Origin: Tenebrio molitor
Lineage: Eukaryota > Arthropoda > Insecta > Coleoptera > Tenebrionidae
DNA length: 64,000 bases
Assembly: GCF_963966145.1 (NCBI RefSeq)
Contig: NC_091053.1
Location: 17,422,001-17,486,000, forward strand
Direction: 5' to 3'
The position numbers and the translations under genes are program-made. Shown one piece after another: positions 11,302 to 22,223 of the stretch. The notes beneath the pieces were generated by a model, which worked only from the letters and a program-made list of their open reading frames with translations, was not told where the DNA came from and searched no databases. Within the stretch, counting starts at the first letter, position 1. The number at the start of each line of letters is the position of its first letter.

Positions 11302-11896
11302 TTTTTTTAAATTTGTTTATTTTTCAAAAAGTTGTAGTATTTGTTTAATAAAAAGCAATATCTTTGTGACGATTTATTTATAGTCTTGCAAGAATCCCAA
11401 CGTTTTATTGCCTCTTGTCCTATTGTTAAAAGGTCTAGAAACCTTAAAAAATAAGCTGATAAACAAACAAACCATCTTTGATCTGGGGTATTCAACCGGA
11501 CAATCCAATTTAAAATTTTGTATTTATAATCGTTGATTAGTCCGTGGTTATTAAGCGTTAGATGTAGATTTACTAAAAAAAAATATTGTTCTTGTTCAGC
11601 AGTTTTGAACGGTGACAAAATATTTTATAAACAGGCTCTGCCTTTAAAAACATGGTAGAGATACCAGGTTGTCCCTCTTGGGTCGAACTTTGGCTTTCTT
11701 AACAAAAACTCTCAAATTACCATCTTCTCATTATTGAAGTGAAAGTGTAATATATCGTTGGGATTCTTGGACGACTATACAACTAATTCGTACCATGCCC
11801 ATTTTGTTTTAACCATGAAATCGATCAGATCAGCACAGAAATTATTCCATTGTTGAAAATAAGTCAAACTGTTAATTTTCTGTTTGAAATAACATC
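11302..11896. other. Intron or intergenic, no gene seen
   Basis: Follows the GTAAGT donor of the NACHT-ankyrin exon, so at least its start is probably intron. No acceptor-exon combination continuing the ankyrin protein could be recognised. Confidence 0.4.
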
Positions 11897-12795
11897 TTGA
11901 ACAAATTTACGTTATTACTATATTTACACAAACTTTTTGAACGAAGGTTGCAGATTCTTTTAAAAAATGTACGTTTTTTCCCCGTATCGATGACCTATAA
12001 TAGTGATGAATTAACAATATCTTTATCGATTGTAAATGACTTTGCAGACTTTTTCCAAAATTCGTATGTAATTTCTCAACCCACTGAATTGGAGATGTTA
12101 ATGCAGAATCCTACTCTTCTCATTAACGAAATCGATAAAGAAGCTGTGTATAAGGCTCTACGGAAAGTTAAAGATAAATCTACTGCAGGTACTGATGTTA
12201 TTCCAGCGTTTTTATTGAGGGATTATGCAAATGTTTTTGTCTATTCTTTGACCGCTCTCTTCAATCTTTCACTGAAGACAAGCACATATCCTGTCTCTTG
12301 AAAAAAGTCCTTAGTAAGTCCTATACACAAGAAAGGCAACAAATCAGAAGTAGAAAACTATCGTCCTGTTACTCTACTTTGCAATTTTTCTAAGATCTTG
12401 GAAACTGTGCTCCACAATATTATTTTGAATCACACTAAACAGTTCATATCTAATATAGAGCATGGCTTTTGGCCAGGGCGATCTGTTGATACGAACTTAA
12501 GCTGTTTTGTGCAATATGTCAGTGAGTGTCAAATAGATACTACCTACACGGACCTGCGAAAAGCCTTTGACACTTTTGACCACTTTCTTCTGTTAAAAAA
12601 ATTAAATGGCTTCGGACTCTCACATCCGCTAAAAAAATTATTCTACTCCTACCATAAAGGCAGAAAATAAATTGTTTCTTGTAGATTAGAGGTTTTGATT
12701 CACTGGAGATTTGTGCTACATCTGGCATACCCCAGGGCTCACTCTTGGGACCGCTGTTGTTTTTTCTTTTTATAAACGATATTAATTATCAAAAA
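11897..12795 (+). pseudogene. Non-LTR retrotransposon reverse transcriptase fragment
   Basis: Contains the front half of a LINE reverse transcriptase in broken frames. It shows KALRKVKDKSTAGTD, then HKKGNKSEVENYRPVTLLCN, TYTDLRKAFDTFDH and, after a frameshift, SGIPQGSLLGPLLFFLFIND. These match the ordered RT blocks up to motif B. The block with the catalytic Y-A-D-D is missing, because homology stops near 12795. A TGA at 12299 and a TAA at 12668 interrupt it. It sits between the two NACHT-family copies and shares family style with the LINE at 23.3 kb. Confidence 0.85.
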
Positions 12796-13262
12796 CAGAC
12801 ATTTTTCTCTTAATCGTTCCTTTCCTGTGAGCTCTTGATTGTTAATTTTCCGAGAACCCGTTCTTACATGTATTAATTTATTGAACCTTCTATTACTATT
12901 TTCGCCTGCTATAAACAACAATTAAATTATTTATCTTTTCGTGTGCAAATTAATTATTTAGTTGGGCGACACTCCTTATAAACTTAACAAGTGCCCTGGA
13001 ACACATGGCTTAGCACAAACCAATTTAGCGATTTGTCAGTCTTAAAATTCTTGGAATAATTTCGTGTGAACGGCACTTTATGAACATTTCAATATTCATA
13101 AAATGTGTGACGTTGTTAACGGGCAGCTTCAAAAATTATAAAGTCATTCAACTGAACAATACAAATAGATCACAACTTGGATGAAATTCAATTCAATAAA
13201 ATTTTGTTAATATTTATAATTACGTAACTTATTTCAGAATTGCCCCTTTTTTTAATTTCCAG
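12796..13262. other. Upstream flank of copy 2
   Basis: Non-coding. The last 130 bp resemble the intronic flank of copy 1 and end in TTTCCAG at the acceptor (13256-13262). The earlier part may be LINE 3' sequence. Confidence 0.4.
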
Positions 13263-14636
13263 TTTGCAACAACCAGGAAGTGCTTGTGTCAGCCCCGATT
13301 TGATTCTTACGAGAAAAGAAATGTAACCGGAGGAGCGGACAACAACTATCAAAAAATGATGTGCGTTTTGTTCGCTTTGAAATTCAGCACAAGTGATATT
13401 GTGGCAGATTTCGAGATGAAAACAAACTGTGACGATTGTGGAGACTTCAACGACGTGACGCTAAAGGTGACTTTTGATGATGGACATTCAGAAATATTTC
13501 TGTTGCAACTGAAACATTCTAAGAATATGAAAAAAGTTACTGAAAAAAATCTTGCGGCAGACTTCAGCTTACAGAAGTACATAAAATCTATTCGAAAATT
13601 TGAAAACACTGAAAATGTCAGTTTTATTTTATACACAAATTCCCCGACAAGTATCAAGAATAGTTCAAAAATTCGTCTTCAAAATAAAGACAATACAATT
13701 GAAGAGATTGTTGTGAAGGAACTGCGAGACTTGGATCCTAAGAAACTTCTGCTACTGAACAGAAAAGAAATCAGCGATGAGAAGGAGGGAACAAAAGTTT
13801 TTCAGTTTGAACAACATGATAGTAGTCGATCAGTTGAAGATCTTGATGATTCTTTGAAGCAACTGTATTTCTTTGGTGATCAGACTAACACGGCAGGAGC
13901 ACGGTCGTTAATCAACGCGACGTTGAGAAAAGAATGTGGAATTGACTATGATGCTTACTCTTCACGTTTTGTCAAGTTCATGGAAACGTGGTGGTCAGGT
14001 AACATTATACTGACTAAATATGACGTGGTAGCAAAATTGGCTGAGTTAATACTTACGCCCTTTATACAAACGATATCGGACAGTAAGTGCAACGAAAAAT
14101 CAAAACTTCTTAGAGAAGCAATTATGAAATTTGACATGACGATTGTTAGAGATACGAATGAAGAGGTTCTCGTTAACATCTGGGACGAGACAGCAAGTGA
14201 TGATGAAATTAGTTTGACATCGCTCAAATATGGATTGCGTAATAAGCGGAGTAAGAAGTTATCTCCAAATGAAAGAAGTATAGTTTTGTGGCATTTAAAC
14301 AAAGTTCCCTTGATCGTGAAAGCGGAAGACTATCATCAAGAATACGTTAAACACGCTATCAGACTACTCGAGAACGTTGAAAAGAAGAAAGTGGTATTAT
14401 TGGCAAACGTAACAAAAGAAGAGTTCCCGGGGTGGAGAATTTTTCAAGATCTTTCCGATTTAACAAGTGAAGGTGTCTACACAGATATCGTTAAACATTT
14501 TGCGGTGTCTCTTCAAGGTCAACCACCAATGTTTTTGGACCAGTTACTCGATTTTGATCAAGGGAATGACAGAACTATTGAAACTACAGAACTTATAAAA
14601 ATGACACAAGAAGTTGTTCAAATCGGTAGAAGGTAG
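13263..14636 (+). CDS. Truncated paralogue: PD-(D/E)xK-like head without NACHT/ankyrin
   Basis: Tandem duplicate of the first part of the large exon. Open from an acceptor at 13261-13262, with the first ATG at 13284. By eye it matches copy 1 over most positions. The nuclease-like signature is kept as DFND...FLLQLKH: the first Asp of FDD is Asn, while the second Asp and Q-x-K are retained. It also shares FMETWWS, KYDV-AKL-EL and LWHLNKVPLIVKAE with copy 1. A small deletion plus TAG at 14634 ends the frame just before the region leading to Walker A. Beyond the stop, homology continues in eroded form to about 14817, then stops, so no NTPase or ankyrin repeats exist here. It could be a pseudogene or a surviving effector-only or decoy product. 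The 450-codon stretch has no internal stop, which is notable. AG followed by GTAGGA at 14630-14637 could also act as a splice donor. Confidence 0.75.
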   Translation, partial: FATTRKCLCQPRFDSYEKRNVTGGADNNYQKMMCVLFALKFSTSDIVADFEMKTNCDDCGDFNDVTLKVTFDDGHSEIFLLQLKHSKNMKKVTEKNLAADFSLQKYIKSIRKFENTENVSFILYTNSPTSIKNSSKIRLQNKDNTIEEIVVKELRDLDPKKLLLLNRKEISDEKEGTKVFQFEQHDSSRSVEDLDDSLKQLYFFGDQTNTAGARSLINATLRKECGIDYDAYSSRFVKFMETWWSGNIILTKYDVVAKLAELILTPFIQTISDSKCNEKSKLLREAIMKFDMTIVRDTNEEVLVNIWDETASDDEISLTSLKYGLRNKRSKKLSPNERSIVLWHLNKVPLIVKAEDYHQEYVKHAIRLLENVEKKKVVLLANVTKEEFPGWRIFQDLSDLTSEGVYTDIVKHFAVSLQGQPPMFLDQLLDFDQGNDRTIETTELIKMTQEVVQIGRR

Positions 14637-14817
14637 GAAACTTACATTCCCTGAAGTGTTTCTACGATTGCTCTAGACATAAACAAAATGACAAACTTTT
14701 GTAAGAAAACAGATTTTCTTCTAATTATCTGTAACGTTTCTCAACATTGGAATCAAGCTATTCGACAGTTGACCTTGCACGTGATGGTCCTTGACCAGAA
14801 CTTCAATCTCGAAGAGT
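14637..14817 (+). pseudogene. Eroded continuation of copy 2
   Basis: Matches copy 1 codons after the stop, with stops and substitutions: LLIICNVSQHWNQAIRQ against LLIICNVPQPWNPAIRQ. Similarity ends near the segment equivalent to copy 1 residue about 505, well before Walker A. Confidence 0.8.
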
Positions 14818-15127
14818 GAAACAAATAGGTCCAAAACTTCTACAATAAAGAAAATTGATTTTTTTAAGATTTTTACGTGATATTTTAATGACTATTTAAC
14901 AACGTACTGGCTAAGGTGTTCCGCGAATTTTGAGGCACCCGGTATACCTACTCTTGTAAGTAATATGTCGCAAATACGTCTCATACCTTGATCAATCTTT
15001 ACTCCGAAGGCGGAAAATTTTTAGTAGAAAATTTGTCTATTCTTTTTCTTGAAACTTCAATTCTTGAAGACAGAAATGTCCAAATTGACACACATTTAAT
15101 CGAATGCAGGTTTCCACGGCCGTTGTA
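14818..15127. other. Intergenic, no gene seen
   Basis: No coding signal. A worn transposon end with GAGGCACCCGGTATAC lies near 14931-14946. Confidence 0.4.
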
Positions 15128-15272
15128 AATAGGGTTATTGTTTTCCGGGTTGTGTCGTGAACTTTGAATGTTTACTTTGAAGCTCCAAAGAAGATAGCAA
15201 CATGGCTATTGAAACGTCAGCTACCCAGCAATCCAGACGACCGCAGCACAACTCGGAAAACAATAACCCTAT
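15128..15272. repeat. Small foldback, about 145 bp
   Basis: AATAGGGTTATTGTTTTCCG at 15128-15147 is matched in reverse complement by the segment ending at 15272. The arms are about 30 bp with few mismatches. Confidence 0.75.
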
Positions 15273-15760
15273 TGACACACCTTTGGGTACCTAGATTAGA
15301 ACACAATCATATGTATTTTTTTTAATCAAAGAACCGCCAACACTTTAACACCCAAGATTCGATCGGCAACGTTGTGTAAACTTGAAGTTGGGGTGGAATG
15401 AAATCGAGATTACATGGAAATGACAAATGTCATCACCTAACCAACCAACAATCACAAAAGTCAATAAAAGTATGATTTTGTGATGTTTTTAAGAGAAATT
15501 TTAAGAGAAATTGTTAAATTCACATTTCAAATTTTATGCGTAAACTCGAGCTTGCGTATCTCGCATGACATTTGACAATGATAGATGGCAGTTGCAGCCT
15601 AGTCAATCGGACAAAATTAAATTCACCACTACAATTTCATTTTTTCACAACATAATGCAACAGATGGTGTTTCTTTGATTCAAAAACAGTTTATCGTTAA
15701 GTTGCTTTAATTTAATTTTTACAAATTGTTTAATAGAAATTCGTTACAATCTGTCAATTA
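15273..15760. other. Intergenic, no gene seen
   Basis: Mixed AT-rich sequence without recognisable genes or terminal repeats. Confidence 0.35.
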
Positions 15761-15904
15761 ATAAGGGGTAAATTCACGAAACTCAGATAATTTGCAAATT
15801 GTTAACGAAACGGGAAATACAATGCGTCAACAATATCATTTGTCATGGTTTTGAATTTGCAATGCCTTATCGAGCCTTTCCGGGTTTCGTGAACGACCCC
15901 CTTA
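15761..15904. mobile_element. Short MITE with AAGGGGT...ACCCCCTT ends
   Basis: Left AAGGGGTAAATTCACGAAAC and right GTTTCGTGAACGACCCCCTT are inverted copies. TAA/TTA bases at the flanks would fit a Harbinger-type 3-bp target duplication. Too short to code. Confidence 0.6.
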
Positions 15905-17415
15905 GTTCGTATATTTGTACTTATTATCATTAAATTATGTACTGTTAAAATTTATTAATTATACTTTTATACCTATATTTATTGACGAATCTTTTTGCAT
16001 CATTTTACTTACATTAATCGTTAACCAGACAACGTGCCATATACTGATGTCTCCTGAATGATGCTAAATCCTTTAAATAAAATTGTATTACCTAACACTG
16101 TTCGCTAATCAAAACAACTTGTTTTAGTGCCTAATCGCTTCTTTTTTCACGTCCTTGATATTTTTTTCAGTATTCGTTTCCGCGACGGAAACGATTTTCT
16201 TTAGTTACTTGAGGGAAATGTTTGGATTATGCTCCTGTACAGAGCCAGACGAAAGGAGTTTCCACAGACAGTATCTACACAGTATAGTCTATTGTCTATT
16301 GGCTATACCAGCCAACGCCTGTCATTTTTAATCTCCTTAAAAGGATAGTCCTTGAATCTTTGTAACGAATTCTGACTTAAGCTCTAAATAAACCGAACAA
16401 AGACCCTACTTAAAGAAATTTATTGTCATATTGTGCCTGTCAATCACTAGACGGTCTCCGACAAATATTTTGAGTCGCATCTAAAATTTTAACGTGTTAT
16501 TAAAAATGCCTCGCAAAGTAACACATTTATCAAACTCTCAAATTAATTGTTATTAGTTGTTATTAACTTTATTAATATGCTGTGTTACTAATATCTCCAA
16601 TAACCTCAATTTTTATATGATGAGATTTTTCACCCTAGGTCAAAAGTGTACAATGCTGTCAGCTCTATTTTGGATGTAAATTGCGGCGTTGTGGTTCTTT
16701 GATTAAAAAACAGACTATAACTTCACGAAAAATTGGAGCATCAATTCGTTACTTTTATATCCGACTTCAAACAGTTCTCGTTTATCTAAAAACCTCGCGC
16801 TGTAAAATGGAACCTACTACATTTCTAATGGAAATAACTATTTCATTCGTTATTCGTTCATTGGAGATTTCGTAGTCCGTGAGGCTCCAGACTCCACCAG
16901 TGTCCATTTACTGAAATAGCTGCGGTCCGGCGCTGAGCACAAATTGCAGCCACGCCACCCATCAATGGGGAAATGAATCGCTGACAAGCAGCTGACACGT
17001 GAAAATAGTTTTTTCTAATTCGGTATCGAAAACTGTTACATTTCCACATTCATTTCGGTTAGGAAAAGTACTACTTTTCCTACCTAGTTAGGAAAAGTAA
17101 AACAAATGAAAACCAGCAATTATATTATTTATTATAAATATGTACTACAACATTATTGCATTCTTTTAGCAAACAAAGTAACAAAGTATGTCCTGAATAT
17201 TTCTAATAAATCCAAACCTTCAAAATTGCCTGGTGATATTGTAAATTCTCGCCTGACGTTTGTTTTAGTGTCTGGAATCTGGATAATGATATAAGACCCC
17301 TTGTCTGTAATGTTCTTACGTCAAAGTCTTCTTAAGTCAATTCCTCGCGACGGCATGCCCCACTGATCCCTATTATCAACATCACCTTTAAAGAGTAAAA
17401 CAGTTATTTTTTGAA
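15905..17415. other. Intergenic, no gene seen
   Basis: About 1.5 kb without a supportable gene. A short palindrome of GGAAAAGTA-type words lies at 17057-17099. No RNA gene recognised. Confidence 0.35.
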
Positions 17416-17640
17416 TTACATAAAAGTCACCTTTACCTTCATCATTAAATAAGTGCCATTATCCGCTTCCCTTAGGAACTTTTCTATCTTCATAATGTCG
17501 AGCCTTTGAGTTTTCTTGATTTTTGCCAGTAGAACTTCTTCAGTAATATCACGCACTCGCTTTTCACGGCACCAATCCTCAAATTGTTTGTAAGCTTTAT
17601 CATATTTTTTCCGCGATTTCATGGGTAATAACTCAACACG
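17416..17640 (-). pseudogene. Crypton-like tyrosine recombinase fragment
   Basis: On the minus strand, LPMKSRKKYDKAYKQFEDWC is followed by EEVLLA and then, after an apparent internal deletion, FLREADNGTYLMMKV. This resembles the core-binding (SAM-like) domain and the approach to the catalytic domain of Crypton/KIAA-type tyrosine recombinases known from insect genomes. The catalytic Arg-His-Arg-Tyr part is absent. The open frame continues upstream to 17952 only because it reads through foldback family B, which is not part of the recombinase. Confidence 0.6.
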
Positions 17641-17756
17641 AAGGAAAAGTGTTTTTTCCGTACTCGACGCGTTTTTAATCTCGACTACCTCTCTATTAAA
17701 AATCCCGCATCTCGTACGGAAAAAAGTCACTTTTCCTATCTCGTTGCACAAATAAC

Positions 17757-18052
17757 TATTTTTGTTCGACACTGTCAGAATTTGAGAATTTTCTTCTGTG
17801 TGGACGGATTTTGATACATTTGACGACTTGTCAAAACGAAACGTCAAGCTAATTTTAAAGATTTTTAGCGATTTGGAGCCTTTAAGGGGGTTGTCGACCA
17901 AAAAAACGTTGTATTCAACTCGTTCTTGTGTAATTTGAGCTTTTTTTGGCACTCGTGGACCTTTAAAACTCTCGTTTCACTCGAGTTTTAAACTGGTCCA
18001 CTCATGCCAAAAAAGCCAAAATTACACACGAAGTCGTTAAATAAATAACTAT
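17757..18052. repeat. Foldback family B, copy 1
   Basis: About 295 bp matching 25027-25321, starting TTTTTTGTTCGACACTGTCA. The inner stem pairs about 17938-17965 with about 17990-18020 around CTCGTTTCACTCGAG. A second hairpin with GGAAAAGTG-type arms lies next to it at 17643-17738. Confidence 0.8.
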
Positions 18053-18398
18053 CTCAAAAGTGTGATGACATCGTTCCTTTTCTCGATTCTCGATGTTATT
18101 CTAGGCTTGTGCAAGAGGTTCCATGAGTATTTGCGACGTGTAAATTTAACGGGGGAGACAGTTCAATACCTGCAGGATCATACCTATAGTTCACATCTAA
18201 AATTCTTTTAGTACTGTTAATAAATTCATTGTTCCAGCTTAATCATTTATGTATGTATCTCTGTTAGTCAAATTTCAATTCACTGGCCGCAAGTCAAAAC
18301 TTCAATCAAACATCCTCTAAGAACTCATTTATTAAATTCACTCTTTATAAATTTTGCTCGGACACAACCGAACACGATTATTTTGAAATAAAATTTAA
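18053..18398. other. Intergenic, no gene seen
   Basis: Flank of the Harbinger element. No feature recognised. Confidence 0.35.
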
Positions 18399-18643
18399 GG
18401 GTGCTATTCACAGACAATTTTTTAGTAATCCTATAGTCGCTACTACTAAGGAATTAATTTAAACACAAGCTAGCAGCGATTACCATGTATCTAATTTTTC
18501 ATTATTCAGGATCGAGTATTAAAGTGTGGTTACATTTAATTCAACGATAGTCAACAAACGACGTTGCCGTTGCTCTACAAATGTCAAAGTGACAAATAAA
18601 TGTGAAAGTTAGTGATTATTTATTACAATTGGAGATTATTAAG

Positions 18644-19477
18644 ATGGGAGAACAACACGAAAAACGATTAAGAACGTCCAACTGGTCCCAAGAAGAGAAA
18701 GACATGCTTATAAATTGCATAAATAAAAGACTATCTGTGATAGAAAATAAGACAACGGACACGAATAATAATGCCCGAAAATTGCGAGCTTGGAAAGAAA
18801 TCCATGAGGAATTCACAGCAATGTTTAATAATAAGGACAGAAATATAACGAGATTAAAAGAACAATGGCGAAGAATGAAGCAGATGGCAAAGAAAAATGT
18901 TTCCAAAGTAAAAACCTACAGACAGAAAACAGGCGGTGGACCTCCATTGGAAACAGAGAATGCTGTAACTGAGTTGGATTGGGCTATATCAGATATGATT
19001 CCCCATGAATTTGAAAAAGATGAAAACATCTTCGATTTCGATAATATAAATCCAGAGGAATCACCGTCTAGTCAAAGTAATCCTGTGCTGATAATCGTAC
19101 CACCAGCGACAACGCAAAGCGACTCAGAAATATTTACAGCTGATGCAGAAGTTACTGAATTAAGTCCAATCAATGGTGAAACAGTTGTGTCCGAAATGCC
19201 TAACACTGTTACAACTAAAACTAGGAAAAAAGGTAAAAAGCGTAGGCAGCAATTTATGAATGAAATGAGTTCCTATGAGAAAGAAATTTTAAAACTACAA
19301 AGAGAAAAGGTGATGGAAGAAATGCAACACAAAAGAGAACTTTTTAAATTGCACATAAACAATGAAAAAGAATCGCATGAATTGAAAATACAAATGCAAA
19401 AGGAACTTCATGAAATAGAGAAAGAAAAGAAGTTGTTGGAATTGAAAGTCATTAATGAGAAAATAAAAATTATATGA
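18644..19477 (+). CDS. Harbinger Myb/SANT-like accessory protein
   Basis: Companion DNA-binding protein of the Harbinger element. In this superfamily the Myb-like protein helps recruit the transposase to DNA and into the nucleus. The start is ATG 18644 (AAGATGGG); the frame is open further upstream without another ATG. The N-terminal third is a trihelix Myb/SANT-like domain, with W-S-Q-E-E-K near the start, then KLRAWKEIHEEF and LKEQWRRMK. An acidic Ser/Thr-rich middle follows, then a basic KTRKKGKKRRQQ stretch (likely nuclear signal). The C-terminus is a strongly charged Glu/Lys coiled coil over the last 70 or so residues. AATAAA at 19501-19506 can serve as polyadenylation signal. Intact, 277 codons. 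Confidence 0.85.
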   Translation: MGEQHEKRLRTSNWSQEEKDMLINCINKRLSVIENKTTDTNNNARKLRAWKEIHEEFTAMFNNKDRNITRLKEQWRRMKQMAKKNVSKVKTYRQKTGGGPPLETENAVTELDWAISDMIPHEFEKDENIFDFDNINPEESPSSQSNPVLIIVPPATTQSDSEIFTADAEVTELSPINGETVVSEMPNTVTTKTRKKGKKRRQQFMNEMSSYEKEILKLQREKVMEEMQHKRELFKLHINNEKESHELKIQMQKELHEIEKEKKLLELKVINEKIKII

Positions 19478-19579
19478 ATTTTCTGTAGATGTGTAAATAT
19501 AATAAATAATAGATACATTTGTTTAGTTTTGTTTATATTGTGTCTACATTTAGACAAAAAAGTAGGTACTCCATTTTAA

Positions 19580-20698
19580 TCAGAAATGCCTGCGAATGAA
19601 CTGTTGACGAAATACAATTCCTCTTCTGTTTTGTTGTGGCATTAGTTGAGCGGGTTGTTCTAGTCGTCTAATATTATCATCGTCGTCGTGGTCTTCATCT
19701 TCAAATCCATTCCATTCTATTGATAAATTATGTAACACACAGCATGCTACAATAACAGCTTTTGCGGTTTCTAAATTAGTGTTAAGTTTCTGGAATAGAC
19801 ACAAAAACTTTTTTTTTAATCTTCCAAAACTACGTTCTATAATATTTCGTGTAAGAATATGTGCTCTATTGTATCGTTCTTCTTGTCTAGTTGCTAGATT
19901 AAGCACAGGAGTAAGTAAATAAGGAGTACAGCCGTAACCACTCTCTCCGATAAGAAGACCTCTGAATTCATTGTTTTCAAATCTTTGTTTTAAAATGCTT
20001 TCATTAAAAATTCGAGCATCGTGTGCACTGCCTCTCCATCGTGCTACTACATCACATACTTTTCCTAGGTGGTCTACAACTACCTGTGTATTGATTGAGT
20101 ACCACCCTTTACGATTAATATAAATCTGCGCTAAAGGCCCACCAGGGTTACGAATTGGAATATGAGTACCATCGATGGCACCGATAACACGAGGGAAATT
20201 GTTTATCGCAAAAAAACCTCTCATTATTTCCAGTTCTTCAGCTTCGGTTCGAGGCATTCTTATGTAAGTTGCCCGTCGTCGAGCAAATATTCTGCTAACC
20301 TAATAATAATTAGAGATAGATTACTTTCTCCAAAATATTACATTAAAACAATATCTTCTTACTTTTTTTATAATTCTACTTATGGTAGGTTGACTCAAAC
20401 CATGCAAGTCGGCAGTATCATCTTGAATTTGCCCTCTGGCAAAATACCGGAGTGCACACATCAACTGCAATTTACCATCTACGGGATTACCACGATCATT
20501 TTCAATAGGAAATTCATTTCCAAGCAGTCCATATAAATTTTCTACTTGAGCCTTTGTAAAGCGATACCGATTTTTGAATTCCCTATCTGTATACTTTTGA
20601 AAAGGATTCTCACGAGCCCTATATATTCTGGGATTCCTAATTTGTCCCATGTCTAATGCGTCTCTTATTTCAGCTAAATCTTGAATTGCTTCGATCAT
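19580..20698 (-). CDS. Harbinger DDE transposase (HARBI1-like), one intron
   Basis: Catalytic protein of the element, DDE_Tnp_4 family. Exon 1 is 20698-20363 and exon 2 is 20299-19580. The 63-bp intron has donor GTAAGA and acceptor TTATTATTAG, and splicing keeps phase, giving about 351 residues, the normal length. Exon 1 carries the helix-turn-helix QPTISRIIKK. Exon 2 carries VIGAIDGTHIPI (first Asp), GSAHDARIF, LLIGESGYGCTPYLLTP, and ERSFGRLKKKF (the acidic Glu). The family's second catalytic Asp (G-D-S-G-Y) is Glu here (GAG), one base from Asp, so activity is doubtful. The gene converges with the Myb-like gene, and their 3' ends are about 100 bp apart. Confidence 0.88.
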
Positions 20699-21080
20699 AG
20701 CTTAAACTTTGAACGCAAAACTTATAAAACCCTGAAATACAAGTGTCAAATAATGCTAATCAGCTGCAAAACTACCTCCTTAGTTGTGACTAAATTTTGA
20801 TATCACGTGGTTTAAAATAAAACAATGCTAACGTGTGACTAAATTTTAGCTAGCCGAAAAATCATCTCTGAATGACAATTTCACAAATTTTTATTTAACC
20901 AACAGTTAGTTATAAGTTAGTACAGATTTAAAATGTTTCTGAATAGCACCCTACGTGTTTTAATTTCATTTTAAACTCTCGCAAACGTACAACCTCTCGC
21001 AGAACCTTAATTAAATTAAATAAAATAAGTAACGTAATACAACGTAGGATCAATACATTTTTCTTTTCTCCCATTTTTTT

Positions 21081-21306
21081 TTTCTTTCATATTTTTTGCG
21101 CAATACCATCTGAAGAGAAAATTAGAAACAAAATTTCGAAACAACCAATCGGAACACTTTACGTTGGTGCCGTGACCAGCATTACACCAAAACGGAAACA
21201 GCAGATTCGTACAGAAGCTTGCAGTATCTCTTTAGAATATCAAAACAGTAGGAAAAAGCCCTGAAGATTGTGAAGCATTTATCGAAGTATCGGGAGAAAA
21301 CATTAA
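21081..21306 (+). repeat. Dispersed repeat with PBS-like motif, copy 1
   Basis: Matches 35440-35680 over about 225 bp, including GTGCCGTGACCAG followed by ACACCAAAACGGAAACAG. TTGGTGCCGTGACC resembles the primer-binding region of BEL/Pao or Gypsy LTR elements, so this may be an LTR-adjacent leader fragment. No gag or pol follows. A reverse-oriented CTGGTCACGGCACCAA lies at about 41751-41766. Confidence 0.5.
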
Positions 21307-21739
21307 GGTAATTAAAAAAGTAGTACACCTTGTGGTTTGTTCGAAAAAAATTAATACAATGAGAAAGAAACAAAATTTGAATTTACAATGACATCTAATC
21401 ATTCATATCATTCAAATGTTGTGACCAGGGAGATTGAGAGTAGGTGTTGGGATATTGGAAAGAAGATTTGATTGATAGTATTTGATGCGCTGTGCGTGGA
21501 GTTTGATGTGAAGAGTGAGACACAGGTTCTGAGTTTGATACTTGGTTGTATGGTGGTTATAAATGTGCTATAAGACAGGTCCCTCATATACAGATCCATC
21601 GTAAAATGCTCCATCGGCTTTTACATCCTTCATCGTTGTAATTGAATAAGACTTATTGTTGTTGATTTTGTTCTTCTATTAGTTACTAGTAGTGTACTTA
21701 TATTTTGCCATTTGCCTAAGGATCTTGATATTTGGATGG

Positions 21740-21910
21740 AAGAAGAAAGTTGCCAATATATCCGAGGATGTTTGGAATCTGCCTCACTGTGTAGGTCCTA
21801 TCGATAACAAGCATGTCGTTCTACAGTCACCAAAAAGTTTTGGTAGTGAATCCTTTAATTACAAGTTGCAATTTAGCATCGTGTTAATGGCGGTAGTTGA
21901 TGCTAAGCAA
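21740..21910 (+). pseudogene. Second Harbinger transposase fragment
   Basis: WNLPHCVGPIDNKHVVLQSP followed by FNYKLQFSIVLMAVVDAK matches the first catalytic block of DDE_Tnp_4 transposases (normally G-A-I-D-G-K-H). Only about 55 codons remain, and both flanks are unrelated or decayed. Different in sequence from the 18.4-20.9 kb element. Confidence 0.75.
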
Positions 21911-22223
21911 GAAGTTCGGAACTGTACAAAATGATGACTAAGAAATTAAATTATCGTGATAAAGCAGAAGCTATTCCCTGGAAAAATAGATGTGCATCAA
22001 AAGTATTTATTAATCCGCGTACGAGGCTTGTTTCTGTCCTCCAAATAAACGGAAGATCTCATTCCCAAACCATCAGAACAAAAAAAAAAATAACAAAAAT
22101 GACATACCAATGTAATTATATTTTCGTATCCCACCTCCACCCGGCGCCACGGCAATTTTGCCGGAGTACATACACTATTACGGATATTACTATCAAGTAA
22201 TAGTGCAGTGCTTATCAACATAA

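Larger units (their letters stand above)
18399..20951. mobile_element. PIF/Harbinger DNA transposon, nearly complete (2.55 kb)
   Basis: The left terminus GGGTGCTATTCACAGACA (18399) and the right terminus, whose reverse complement is GGGTGCTATTCAGAAACA (ending 20951), form terminal inverted repeats. The left flank is TAA (18396-18398) and the right flank TAC, close to the 3-bp TWA target duplication of Harbinger elements. Two convergent genes lie inside: a Myb/SANT-like DNA-binding protein (+) and a transposase (-), the classic two-gene Harbinger layout. Apart from one catalytic substitution the coding capacity looks intact, suggesting a young insertion. Confidence 0.88.
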
